From Aphis gossypii (Eukaryota; Arthropoda; Insecta; Hemiptera; Aphididae): 64,000 nt of DNA. This document shows, piece by piece, positions 1 through 14,300 of the stretch (its first letter is position 1; each line of letters opens with the position of its first letter). Made by a program: the position numbers and the translations under genes. The DNA lies in NCBI RefSeq assembly GCF_020184175.1, contig NC_065530.1:39843260-39907259 (forward strand), written 5' to 3'. A model generated the notes under the pieces. That model did no database searches. It was not told the DNA's origin and saw only the letters and a list, made by a program, of their open reading frames with translations.

Positions 1-277
1 AAATAAATTACCATATAAATATATAATAAAGATATATTATATCGTTTTATTAATATACCTAGGCTCACTATCTTCGCTAAGAATCATTTTTCTTATGCAA
101 TAATTTATCTTTGAATTCAAATTTAACACATCCATTACAGCGACTTATTCAATAACGAGGTAAAATCGTCATCTATATTATAGGTCATTGGTGATGGAAC
201 GTTGGATTTTATTTTCAAATGTTTGAATTTCGTTTAATTCCGGTTTTTTTTTGTATTAACCCATATAAAACTAATAT

Positions 278-1690
278 AAAATATTTAATATGTTTAAAAT
301 TTGGTCTGTAAATACTTTATAAATTAAAAATAAAATAAATAAAATTATACTGCTTAATTTGAATAGTGGTTCCAACCTGTGATAAGAATAATCATATTAA
401 TCAAGTATAATATAAAATTAGACTCGATCATTCACCTAATATGCTCATTTATATTTTTACTTAAATAATGAATACATTCAAATTCTGATTTTTGGAGCTT
501 TTAATTATATAGTTATAAACTAAGCACCGTATTTTCAACTATTTAGACTTTTTATATCATTTTATAAGTTTCTTGTAGTGATATAAACATACATTTTTTA
601 ACTGAGTAAATGAGTTGGAAATGATAATCAACTGTTTTAACTACATAGTATCGTTAAGTAAATTAATTTTTTTTAAATGTTGAGAAATCTAAATTAGCGA
701 TTAGTATTTCAGATATTAAATGTATATAATATTTCTTAAAAGTGGTTTTATAAGAATATAAGAATATAGAAAAACCATAATATTGAATTTAGTATTTGTT
801 TTATACCAGGATAATTTTTATAAATAGGTATAATAATATTACATTATTACGTAATAAGGTTAATTACAAAAAATTTGTAAATTTGTAAAATTGTAATCAA
901 AATACTGCCATATTTTTTAAACAATAAAGTCTTAAAAGCAAATTACAAAAAAAACATTTTTATTCAATTCAATTACGCCCATGTCGCCAATCTCTAGTTA
1001 CGGCACTGATCGTCATATGATTCCAGATAGTGTATAATTTTTAGGTTGGTAAATTCCCCACTTAATTCGTTGACTATTTCTTTACACCATGGGTATCATT
1101 TAATCATTCGATTTTCCGAGAATAGGAATTGGTTTTATAAAAAATATTTAATATGTTTAAAATTTGGTCTGTAAATACTTTATAAATTTAAAAATAAAAT
1201 AAATAAAATTATACTGCTTAATTTGAATAGTGGTTCCAACCTGTGATAAGAATAATCATATTAATCAAGTATAATATAAAATTAGACTCGATCATTCACC
1301 TAATATGCTCATTTATATTTTTACTTAAATAATGAATACATTCAAATTCTGATTTTTGGAGCTTTTAATTATATAGTTATAAACTAAGCACCGTATTTTC
1401 AACTATTTAGACTTTTTATATCATTTTATAAGTTTCTTGTAGTGATATAAACATACATTTTTTAACTGAGTAAATGAGTTGGAAATGATAATCAACTGTT
1501 TTAACTACATAGTATCGTTAAGTAAATTAATTTTTTTTAAATGTTGAGAAATCTAAATTAGCGATTAGTATTTCAGATATTAAATGTATATAATATTTCT
1601 TAAAAGTGGTTTTATAAGAATATAAGAATATAGAAAAACCATAATATTGAATTTAGTATTTGTTTTATACCAGGATAATTTTTATAAATT
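278..1690. repeat. Tandem repeat block, partial unit followed by an 880-bp unit
   Basis: About 533 bases at 278-810 recur almost unchanged at 1141-1690, so the period is about 863 bases. The full unit, 811-1690, recurs at 2881-3760. The unit begins inside a sequence resembling a MITE, and the joint at about 805-825 falls in the shared stretch ATAATTTTTATAAA. That suggests microhomology-mediated or unequal-exchange duplication. No coding potential is seen. Near identity implies the duplication is recent or homogenised. Confidence 0.9.
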
Positions 1691-2110
1691 AAAAATTTAT
1701 GAAATATGTCGTAATCTCGAAAATTTGCAAGTAATTATGTTGTTGAAAAATCATAAAAATGTTTGTGTTCATATTTAAGGTTAAAAAATTTAATACTAAT
1801 TTTTCCATAAGTTTTCCTTCAAATAGCTATAGAGAAAACTCGAAACAGTATTATAGGAAAAATTTTATGAATGTTTGAATTTTTAATTTTTACGAAATCA
1901 CGTAACGATAACTATTAATTATCCTCAAACGATTTTAAATATTTGTTATTATTCAAACAGTGTAAGTTGTAGAGACTTGAAAATTTCGCCAGTTATTTAG
2001 ATTGGCATTTTCTTTACATGATTTCAAACTTTCAAAATATTTCGCTTAATGCTATTTATAGGCATTTATAATTGTTATAATCAATATTTAATTACACTGT
2101 GTAACTCTAA
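1690..2110 (+). repeat. Dispersed AT-rich repeat fragment
   Basis: This stretch resembles 30580-30850 in the same orientation and parts of 29810-29980 and 53200-53350 in the opposite orientation. Shared words include AGTTTTCCTTCAAATA and AGAGAAAACTCGAA. It is therefore one copy of an interspersed family present several times in this window. No protein was recognised. From here to about 2800 I see no gene. Confidence 0.6.
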
Positions 2111-2802
2111 ACAGTTCTCAAACTATAATTAAGACATATTTGTAGAAATTGATTTGGTGGAAACGATAATCGAACCTTTTCGTTTTGGCGGAAACGATAC
2201 TTGCCGGAAACGAAAATCAAGTTTTTTGACGGACACGACTGACGCCCGATAAAAAACTCGCTCAAAATCACGTTTTTTTTATGTATATCTAAAATAGTAA
2301 AATGGTTTATCATTGAATTCTAATTTAACATAATATTTATCACCTATAATCTATATGTATTTATGGCTACTGAATCATTTTCTATAAGCTTAAAATATTA
2401 CGTTCACGATCTCAGCCTGGTTATAAAATAACCAATATTATGAATATTATAAATATAATAATATAAATAATTAGGTGTTAATACATTAAAATTCTTCGGT
2501 TTAATTATCAGAAAATAAATCATGGTAACTGATTGAACATTGCGTTTTTATTTAAATAACAATATTGTCGTAGAAGATTCTAATATTTAATCATAGGTAT
2601 TTATTGAACATTTTTAAAATTTTAACGTAACATAATATTAAGTGTGCGTTTAAACTTTAATTGTGTGTTGGTCTATGGTCGTTGGTAATTTACAGAAATA
2701 TTATTCACTTTACTTTTTTTATAATTCATCTGATACCAATCAATAAGCAAATTTAATTGTATATTCTTTACACTTCAAAACCAGTTTGTTATAAATTGTC
2801 GT

Positions 2803-3078
2803 CAGCGCCGTAACTACCTTCGTGGCGCCCTTGGAAAATTTTATTTTGACGCTTTTTTTTGTTTTATTTCATAAGTATCTATAATTTTTATAAATAGGTA
2901 TAATAATATTACATTATTACGTAATAAGGTTAATTACAAAAAATTTGTAAATTTGTAAAATTGTAATCAAAATACTGCCATATTTTTTAAACAATAAAGT
3001 CTTAAAAGCAAATTACAAAAAAAACATTTTTATTCAATTCAATTACGCCCATGTCGCCAACCTCTAGTTACGGCCCTG
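2803..3078. mobile_element. hAT-like MITE candidate inside the 880-bp repeat region
   Basis: The ends are imperfect inverted repeats: CAGCGCCGTAACTA on the left, and on the right GTTACGGCCCTG, whose reverse complement is CAGGGCCGTAAC. The flanking octamers attgtcgt and atcgtcat agree at 6 of 8 positions, as expected of an aged hAT 8-bp target duplication. The left part is missing from the first copy of the repeat unit near 811-1010, which keeps only the right end. Non-coding. Confidence 0.5.
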
Positions 3079-3760
3079 ATCGTCATATGATTCCAGATAG
3101 TGTATAATTTTTAGGTTGGTAAATTCCCCACTTAATTCGTTGACTATTTCTTTACACCATGGGTATCATTTAATCATTCGATTTTCCGAGAATAGGAATT
3201 GGTTTTATAAAAAATATTTAATATGTTTAAAATTTGGTCTGTAAATACTTTATAAATTTAAAAATAAAATAAATAAAATTATACTGCTTAATTTGAATAG
3301 TGGTTCCAACCTGTGATAAGAATAATCATATTAATCAAGTATAATATAAAATTAGACTCGATCATTCACCTAATATGCTCATTTATATTTTTACTTAAAT
3401 AATGAATACATTCAAATTCTGATTTTTGGAGCTTTTAATTATATAGTTATAAACTAAGCACCGTATTTTCAACTATTTAGACTTTTTATATCATTTTATA
3501 AGTTTCTTGTAGTGATATAAACATACATTTTTTAACTGAGTAAATGAGTTGGAAATGATAATCAACTGTTTTAACTACATAGTATCGTTAAGTAAATTAA
3601 TTTTTTTTAAATGTTGAGAAATCTAAATTAGCGATTAGTATTTCAGATATTAAATGTATATAATATTTCTTAAAAGTGGTTTTATAAGAATATAAGAATA
3701 TAGAAAAACCATAATATTGAATTTAGTATTTGTTTTATACCAGGATAATTTTTATAAATT
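2881..3760. repeat. Second full copy of the 880-bp repeat unit
   Basis: It matches 811-1690 almost base for base; I noticed differences such as AATCTCTAG versus AACCTCTAG and GGCACTG versus GGCCCTG. Here the unit runs leftward into an intact MITE end at 2803, so this copy looks closer to the ancestral arrangement. Between 3761 and 5396 the DNA is AT-rich and I see no gene, RNA or further repeat structure. Confidence 0.9.
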
Positions 3761-5396
3761 ATGAAATAATTATAGATAAAAAAAATTGTTAGAAACATTT
3801 TCAAATCATCATATTTCTTTGGTATTTCTAATACATTTTTATAGACCTATTGGCTATTATCCTTAGTACACAATGTTAAATAACTTCAACACTATACTTC
3901 TCCAAATTTATACATACAAGATAAATTTCAAATTTCAAAAACATCTTTAGGTCTACTGATTAATAATAATTTATCAATTTATATGAAAAATGGTATTCTC
4001 TTTTGAAATAAAGAAATAAGTACTGCATAGAATACTTCTTTAACTATTTAAAAATCTAAGTATTGACAAAATGGTCCTCGGGAATTCTTAAAAATGAAAA
4101 CAATTAAAAATTGAATAAATTTATAAAAGAAGAAATAGCGGGGTTTCCACGATTATGGTGAATCTTCTGTACAATAGGTAATATGCTATACAAAAAAATG
4201 AAAAAATTCATTTTGATAACTTTTATTATCTCTTCAATAATGAATTTTTTTAAATCTCCGAAATATTTCTGAATTATTTAAATTGTTTTTTTACTTTACT
4301 TATTTATTTATAATCACATTATAAGTTCATAGTTATATATTATATGATTATAGTATATAATATACAAACATATACACAAACTTCTTCTCTATGTATAATT
4401 AGGATAAGATAAGTCTTATCAATAGGTATTTGAAAAAAAAAATGAAGAAATAAAAAAAATAATATTAATGCATAATATACTATTGTTGGAGATGTGGCAT
4501 TTTATTTTAGTCTATAGTACAAATTATAATTTTCGGAATTTTATCTCAGTAACCTAGCTGCACCGGTGGTTTTGCCTTCAATATGGCCAATATTTTTATA
4601 ATAAAAATGTAAAGTTTTAAAATTTAAATTAAATCCAGAAATATAATATTAATACAGAACGCTAAAATTATAATTATACTTCCATACCTATTACCTGTAT
4701 TCAACTTTATTTTTTTGCAAATTTGAAGGTAAATAATATAATATCACATTATACAAAAGTGTATTTTTATAACTGATATTCACACAACTATAAAATATTG
4801 GATTCCTGAATGATATTAAATACTAATTGAATTTATTATTATTTTTAACAAGAGGTTTTATCTAAAAATACTTAGCTGGAATTTATGTTGTTTCTTAATA
4901 TTTTAACCTTGTTAAGCCTGAATCGTTTTATATCACTTTCTCTCCATTGATTCTGCAGTGATTTACAGTGTGTTAATGGTAATTGCGAATAAAGTGTACG
5001 AAAGATTAAATCGTCTAAAGTGTAAGGTCATACTATCATTTAAGAAATAGCGACGTTTCTGGAGTATTTTTTAACGTTGTCGTGATATCCTCTCTTTGGT
5101 TTTTCTTAGTTAAACTTTATACTCAAGTATCTTAAATAATAATATTATACGACTGATGAAGAAATAGGCGTTTATAGTGATTCTTCAGTCTCTCTTTTAA
5201 ATCTAAGGTTTACGCATCAACTTATGAATAAACGAATCAGCAGGATTTTGGAGAAACCTATTTATTATAGGCGTACGGTAAAGAGTCGTTAAATTGCATA
5301 ACATTATTATATTAATACATCGTGTATCACAACTTATGAGTATCTCGTAATTTATCATACAAACGTGTGTAAGAAGTTTGAACCATTATTTTTCAG

Positions 5397-8300
5397 TGGC
5401 AGAATCCTGGGACCGATATCCGATTGGAATATTAGCAGGCAACACATACCACATGGGAATTTACGACGAATGCGTGGACGTACGTTATCCAGTAATTGGA
5501 CAATATTGCTTATCTGAAATAAAATTAATCCCTCCGACAGACAGAGATTACAATTTCAACAGAACGGAAGATCTGGACGATTTCGGGAACAAAAATGCGT
5601 GGAAAACAGTACTCGGAGTATGTGCACCTAATCAAGTATTATTTACCTATTAAAGAATTTTTATAGCGCCAATATAAAATACATAAAATAGCACAATCCA
5701 ATATATTATAAACCTATAGCCAAACCATATAGTACACAACTGAGTCCTTCAAATGTTTAATGGCAAAAATCGGTATAAATTACTGACCGATTTGACGATT
5801 TATATTTTATTGAACATGATTAGTGAGTTATATAATATAAGCATTAAACTAAATTATAAACACGAAGACTTAAAATAATATATAAATCAAAAGTTTAATA
5901 TAGGTAAATATTGCAAAAACAAAAAAGTCTAAATCGTGCAACCAAATTAAAATTAGATTTTTTTTAAAATTTGTTTCATACACTATAGCAGTAAAACATA
6001 ATATATTATCCGTGAATTTTTGTTGTGCGTTACCCATCACCATAATCGTATCGTAAATAAATAAATCGCATTAATAAAATATATATATGCATGAACTTAT
6101 ACTATTGTTGATAAACAACAATAGAGATGTTTGAACAAATTAAATTTTGTATAACAGTGTAGTATAAGATACCTACATATAAATATACAATACTATACAT
6201 CATGCACCTATCAACAGTCAATCAATTTTCAACAGTTTATGATTACGTATATTATTATTATACATATTTTTAGATTCTACGCATTGGATAACTTTACAAT
6301 AATGCGCGTTCTTTTAGTTTTAATTATTTTGTGTGTGTAATACATGTTTAATATAGTGAAATAAATCTTAAAATTTGATCTAGATAGTAGGTACTTTTAG
6401 AAGGACAAAAAAGGAAAAACTCCAATACTTCTTAAAATAATTGGGAGGTAAAAAATACAAACAATCATTAAAATGTTTATCTAACTTAGTGTCTTATCTA
6501 TAAATTGCTCAAAATGTATAAAATATTTCAAAAATTATTATACCACTAGTTTAAAATCCTACTTCTTGTGTATGTTTTTCAAACTGTGTGTTATATTCGT
6601 TACCTATGAAATGGATTTCTGTCTGTATATTTGTTTGTCCTTTATGCATTCCTAAACGGCTGGACCGCTTGCCATGAAATTTGGTACAGATATATATTAG
6701 ACCTATGAGCAGAAGATAGGCTAAGTTAAAAAGTGATAGGCCCAACCCCAGGAGATACTCAAACAGACATTTTTGTTTATAAATAGTAGCTATGAAATGG
6801 TTGTTTCCATGGCAACAAACAATGGGCAGAAATCTATTTTAAAATAAAAATGTTTAGTACCATGGACACAAATAATAATAATTATTATTGAAACTAATAG
6901 CAACCATCTCTATAAACAAAAATTTCCATAGTATATCTCAAAATGTCTGTTTGAATACCTCCTGGGGTTGGGCCTATCACTTTTTAACTTAACTTAGCCT
7001 ATCTTCTGCACATAGGTCTATAACATCTCTGTACCAAATTTCGTCGCAATCGTTCTAGTCGCTTAGGAATGCATAAAAGATGAACAGACAGACAGAAATC
7101 CATTTTTGTATACCTACCTAGGTATACATAGATGGGTAGAAAATGTTAATATAAACTTTTGGCGAGTAGTCAAGAATCTATAGTTATTTGTTTTTTAATA
7201 AGAATAAAATAATAAAATAGATTTTATTAAAAACCGGATTAATGGACATATGTCAATTATTTTTTATCGTTTTGCCGAATTATTAAGAGTGTTATTTATT
7301 AATAAAATAAAATAATTTTCAATTACTTATTTCATAACATTTGATTAGGGCATTTAGTTTTTTTTTATATAGGTAATTAAACCGATATCGGACTTTATTG
7401 GCAGTAGTCGGTAGAACTTAAGTTTTATAAATACAATTTGTTTTTTTTACCGTAACATGTCTATTATCCGTAATATTGGACATTTGACTATTTAAATTTT
7501 TAAGATACAAGAAAACAAGAAAACAATTTTTTAATTTTAATTAACTTTAGGTGAACTAAACTATTTTGAATTTTTCATTTTTATTACCTATAATTTGAAT
7601 TGTGAATCTTTTATATATTCGTAATAGTTATCATTTTGGAAAATTAATTATTTACGGAGGCCACATGTAAGAATAAACATGCTCTGTATATGATATTATA
7701 TTAATTGTTGGATATTTTACTGTTTCAGTGGGGCAATTATCCTGATCAAGTGCAAAGAAACATTTTGAATTTAGGAATATGTATTCCAAATTCTTGTTCA
7801 GCATCAGATCTACAAACGACGTTGCAAAATACACTGGACACGGTATTCAAACCAAAGAACTTCAAGGCCATCGTAAGAGTAGATCCGATAATGTGCACTG
7901 TCAAAGGAGACATGTATCCCTACGACACACCTTTCTACTTGACCAGGTTATTTATAAGTATCAATTATATGATAATATTTTATGTCTACATATAATTCAC
8001 AATTCACAATACCTAGAAATCTGAATTATTTTAAGTTAACAATTTTCTCTCTTAAAATATGTTAAATAATATTGTTGATATTAATTACAATTTTAACAAA
8101 GTGTATAATAATAGATAGGTGTATATATATATATATATATATATAATTAATCGTAATAATAAAATCTGGTTATGCTAGAATTTAATTACCTATCCGACAT
8201 AATATGTTTATTATTATGTAGTAATAACTAATAACTATTAATAACTATAATACATTATCACTTCTAATAAAATATCCAAATTATTTTGAATAACGAGGCA

Positions 8301-11300
8301 ATCACATTTTGCGTTATTTGATTTAAATTTTGGGAAATCTAAGGGTTTTAGTTTTTTTGATAAAAAAAAAATAAATAAACAAAGCGTCTAAAATTTGTCG
8401 GGTACTCGGATAGATAATCAGACTTTCAATTGGTTGTGTCTTAACTGTGATTGTAAAGGCATTTTGCATGTACGAATTAATAAATCACACGACTGAAATG
8501 AAGGTAAGCTAACTAGGATCCAAACAAAAACCATTAAAAGCAGAGGAAAATAATTTATAAATGAGAAAAAGTTATTAAAGCTGTATTTCACATTTTCGCT
8601 AATCACTTGCTAATTCCGGTTTCGATCTCGTCCTAAAGAACAAGCAATGTATTCTATAGTATTAGTATATAATATATGCTATATACACACTATGAAGATT
8701 AGAATAGTCTTCATGATACACACACATATAATATATAACACTATTGTTATAGTGGCTCTAGGTATCTGGCATGAAGATATTGTATAATAATAAATAACTT
8801 GAGCAAATCATTTTTGTACAATTTTGTTGCACTTGACCCTACAATGAGTACAAATTTAAAATCGATTTTGGCAAAAAAAAACAAACGTGGCACTTATAAA
8901 ACGTAAATATTGATATGTAAATTAATCATAATATTATACCTACAATATTAATTGATTTACATTATGTAGAATGCCACAATGAATGAAAAAAACACATTTG
9001 AAATTTAACTCGATCATCTTGAAAAATATTTAATTTAATTAAAATAATTATAAATATTTATTAATCACTATTTTTCCCTCCCACTAATTGTACGCATAAA
9101 ATAACTAAGTACATATATGGTTAAAACTATTGGTATGTATTAATAATATATTAATAATATTATACCTATTGTTTCAGCGCTATACTTTTACTGATCTTTT
9201 TGATTTGTTGCGGCACAACGTTTTATCATTGTATAAAAATATTATACTGTAATGATTCAAAAGAAACTACGAGTAGTAAGTGATAATCATTTCATAGCAA
9301 TTTATTTTTATTTTTTTATTTTACCACTTTGTATAATATATTTATTTTATCAACAGGTGAAGGTTTAAATTCATTTTGCAAAATATTTTCTTTTATTGAG
9401 TCGACCAGAACATGGTTTAAATTCGACAAAGACAACGAACTGAATGTAATGTATGGTTTGAAAGTTTTAACGATGTTGGCCGTTTTATTGGGGCACAGAT
9501 TATTTTACTTATTAGGTAATCCTATGAGTAACCCTAAACTCATCGAAAGTGTAAGTCATACAAATATTTAATTTAATTTAATTAGAAATAAATATATTAG
9601 AATTAAATTTGCGGGATACGTTTAAATTCGAAATCAACGAGTTCTCGTTAAAATTACTTACCTTGTCAGTATAAGTTCCGATGAGCGATAGTAGTCCCAA
9701 CATAAGAGTTTTATATTTTAATAGCTGCATTGTGAAATAGATTTTTTCAAAACATTTTTGTACATTTATGGATTATTTTATCTAAGTACTTTGGAAAATT
9801 CAGTAGGAATAATTTGTTTGAACGTCCGATATATAATTAATATATTACGGGAAAAGACGTGTACTATCAGGCAATGTACATATTTCCTAGACATGTGGTA
9901 CTGTTCGATTTCAATGGACAATGTAGAAAAAATTATCCAAAATATGGTTATTTTGTTACATTACCTGTTAATGTTATTTTATAATAAATTGAACTATTCA
10001 AAAAAATTCGATCACTTATAATAATTTATATAATATACTATAATAAATTAAGAAAATAAAATTGTTATTATTAATAAACAAAATTGTTGGGTGTCACTAG
10101 TCACTACCAACAATTTATCACGATTATAAAAGAAAAAAATCATTTTGGTATACCTATCATTATTTGTTGGAACAGTATTATTATTGTAATGACATTTAGA
10201 ATACCTAACATTTTTTTTCTGCCGTCTTAAATTTACATTTTTTACTTGAACATTTTTGAAGACGATTACATCTATCATAGGCATAAACTAGGGGGAGGGC
10301 GAGAGGGGGCAACTCTGTCCCTTTTGATATTTTGCAAAATATATTTATTGAGTTTATTTAGTCTCTAAGTATCTTTAAGTATACGGTATATCGACATAAA
10401 ATAAAGTATTTCCCCCATAAAAATTTTCCAAGTTACGCCCATGGGCCATGACATCTATCATACCATTGTCCTCCTAAAATGTAAATAGTTGCCAACAACT
10501 CACATGTTGACATGTTATGTATGATCGTGAATCGTAATAATTTAATAACTGTACAGTATTATTATTATTATTATCATAACATGGCTGTTGGCTATTGTAC
10601 AATAGATACCTTAAAATATACCATAATAATATTAAGAGGCTGTTCGCCGTTTCGGCGGCGCACGGCGGCCTTTAGCTCCTCCCATTTACCAGTGTTTATA
10701 ATTGCGCACAGCCGAGACTGCCCCGGGATCGCGTAAATTCGCGTTGTCATTATTCGATCGACTCAAATGGCGCACAGTCGATTTTATAATTACGCATTAT
10801 CTGTATACTTTATACTTATTTATTTAAGTAATTGTTTTTAATTATTACACTCGTAGAAATGAATACGAGTTAAGCTTAAATCAAAGACATCGGTTCTTTA
10901 ATAGTATATTATGCTTAATATTGGTGGGTACCTACTACCTATCGTAATATTATATAACATACATTTAGGACTTGAAAAATTTAAAAAAAAATTATTTATT
11001 ATATTATAATTTTAGTTTTTGCCATTCAATATTTATTAGTACTAAACAATTACATTAAAATTGTTGTATTTTTTTATTCTATTATAGAAGAATACCTATG
11101 TTTTATAATAATTTGTTTGAGATATTGGGGTGAATAACATCACTACAAGATTGCAACATATTTACTTGGCCGTAATATTCGTGTTAATACGAACTTTACA
11201 GTGATTAAAAATTAAATGATTTAAATGTAGTTCATCGGCAATAAAAATTTAATATAACAGGTATATTAATGGTATATTATTTACAGGACCGGATCTAAGG

Positions 11301-14300
11301 GCAGGAAAACCGGGGATTATTAAGTTTTAAGTTAATATTAACGTACTTTGTAGTTAATACTTAGGTAAATAGTAAAAAACTGATGTGTTAATTTAATATA
11401 TTTTTATTTTTCATATGAACATTATTCAAATATAATAATATTTTATCGATATAAATTAAACTTGTATTTCTGTCACTAAATTCTATACTAGGTATATAAT
11501 TTTCCAAACAAATACTTTTAAATTTATTATCTTTAAACGTAAATAAATTTATAAAATATATGATTGCAAATAAAAATATAGTTTAATAAAAAATTTGTAA
11601 ATTTATTGTGTATGTAACATATTGAATAATTAATTGATCGTTCTAAAAATTACAGATATATCTCAACGGGCCTAATATTATATTGACTAGTACGAACCTG
11701 GTTGACCCGTTTTTTTTCATGAGTGGTTTACTAATGCAACTGAATCTTTATAAGTCATATCAAAATATAAAAGCTGGATCGATTTTGAAAAAAACCGCAT
11801 CGCAAGTTATCCACCGAGTGATCAAGTAAGTAACAACGACGCTTTTAAATGGGAGCAAAATGTCATGCGCTAGTTTTCATATCACACAATTAAAATTATC
11901 ATTCTTTTATCGCGATACACTATACGTAGTCTAAGTATACAGTATACACAGTGCAATATGTAGTAGGAAAATAGTTGGTATAAATTACCACGTAGTAATG
12001 TGATTTAGATTATAGACCGAAAGCTTTTGATTACTTCCTATATAAATACTAAGTTGACAAATAGCAAATTAATATTCTTGAATCATCCTATAGAATGTTA
12101 CCGGCGTACTGTGTGATGATGGCAATCACGGCGCATATCGTACCCCACCTCGGAGATGGACCGCTGTGGCCACAGAAAACATGGAACGAAGCAGAAATTT
12201 GCAAAAATTATTGGTGGACCAATTTGTTGTTCATAAGCAATTTAATCGATATTAAATATGAAGTAAGACAAGACTATATTATTTGCTTTAATCTAATACA
12301 ATAATATTATAGATTATAGAATCAGCGTATTTCATAATAATACAATTATGTATACGTGCTGACAAAATCGGTCGAATACTAATAATTACGCCTATATATT
12401 TTTATTTATTATACCGCCATGTGCTCGAGTTTTATTTCTAATTAATATGCTTGAATATAATTATATAGTGCCTCATAGTAAGCTGGTACGTCTCATGCGA
12501 TATTCAGTTTTTTATAATTGGAGTCATAATCGTTTACGTTTACATGAAGAATAAAAATTACGGGATTGGATTACTCAGTATAGTATTGGGTTTATCTGTA
12601 TCCATACCGTTTCTAGTAACGATTCTATCAGAAATAGACGGAATAGACAAAATGCAGCTTCCGTAAGTCAAATTTACAATTATTAATAATATATATGTAC
12701 CTATCTATATCTTCTAAAATATAATCTACGAAATCATACATTTAAATACTAATATTGTATCTACATATTATCATATAAATAATTTCTAAACATGAAATAT
12801 TTATAAATTATGGATTTTTTTTTTCATGTGTTTGAGATTTATGATTTTTAACCAAACATTTGAATTAAAAAAATAGATTTGGCCATTGTTTTAGATTAAT
12901 AAATATAATATTTATATGTTTCTGGAAATATATAAAATACAATACATAACATATATAATATAATTTAAATGTATCGTTTGTTAAGTTAGTTTTTAGATGA
13001 CAATAAATACATTATTAATATTATGTACCTATTTTATTTTCCAATTTACTTGTGTTAACTAATATAAAATAGGTACCTAATATTAATTCAAATTTTGAAT
13101 TATTGTCATAACTAATTTTCAAACAAAGTTGTAAAAAAAAATTATTTTGTTTTTAGATGTGTTATATTTAGCGATTTAAACGATTGTGATTAGGTAATAA
13201 GTATATTATTATACTTAATTTTCACACTATTATATTCTTCTAAATTTTATTATTTTCATATCATCAGTTTGATAACTATATAAAATAAAGAAAATATGGA
13301 ATATTTTTTTGAGACACGTGTACCTATTATGTCTGTCTTAAGTTGTACAGAAATTAACATTTCGTACCTATTTTTGCTGTGTAGGTAAAAAAAAAACTCG
13401 CACATCATAATATGTAGTATTTAAAGTATGTAACTTTTTACTTGCTACTCTTATATAGGAAGATTCTCCAAATCAAGACGTTGTGAAGTATTTTTGTTTT
13501 AATTATAATTATAGGTAATAACTAATTTATTTCAGATTTTTGGAAAACCTAAGGATTTTCATATCTTTAAATGAATCGTATAGATTGAGTTACATGCGAG
13601 CAACGCCTTTTTTCTGTGGTTTAGCCGCGGGATTTATCGTGGAAAAATTGAAAAAAAATAAATTTAAATTTTCACAAGTAAGACTATATTATACTTACTT
13701 TACAAACGCCCATTTTTATATTTATTGTTATTTAAACTAAATCGAATTTCGTTAACTTTGTTAATAGATGACTGTATACTACGGAACATTCATGGTTTTC
13801 ATAATTTGTATTTGTATTCAACTGTACGGTGCCAGATTCTACTCTCGAGAGGTATTTTATTATCCATTGGAACATGCTTTGTACTCAATTGTTAGTCATT
13901 GCACGTGGGCGATACCAAGTATGTGGATTGCCGCTTGCTACTTTACGTCTGGATATGGTAATAAAAATTGTATTAAATAAATAAGTTTTAGATAGGTAAA
14001 TAATATGGCTCATATTTTAATAATTCGATCAAATTGAGAAGCATTGGGACAAAATTTGGTATTCTGTTTTTCACCAACGTGACCATTTTACCACACGGTA
14101 CACGTAATAGTTTGTTTTCTCTACAAAATTCTCAAAAAATTCTGGGTTTAAATTGATCTCATTTTATAAACTAATAAATTATTCTATTTAACATATAATT
14201 ACATAAAATAATTTTAATTTTTGCCTCATAATATCGAAAAATCACAACGAAAATTTGGATTTGATATAATAATGTTAAAATAGGTAGCCCTATTATGATT

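Noticed and set aside
13540..13740. Frame at 13540-13740 as a separate small protein
   Set aside because: Its first part is exon 9 of the first acyltransferase gene; the rest is intron after a GTAAGA donor at 13678.
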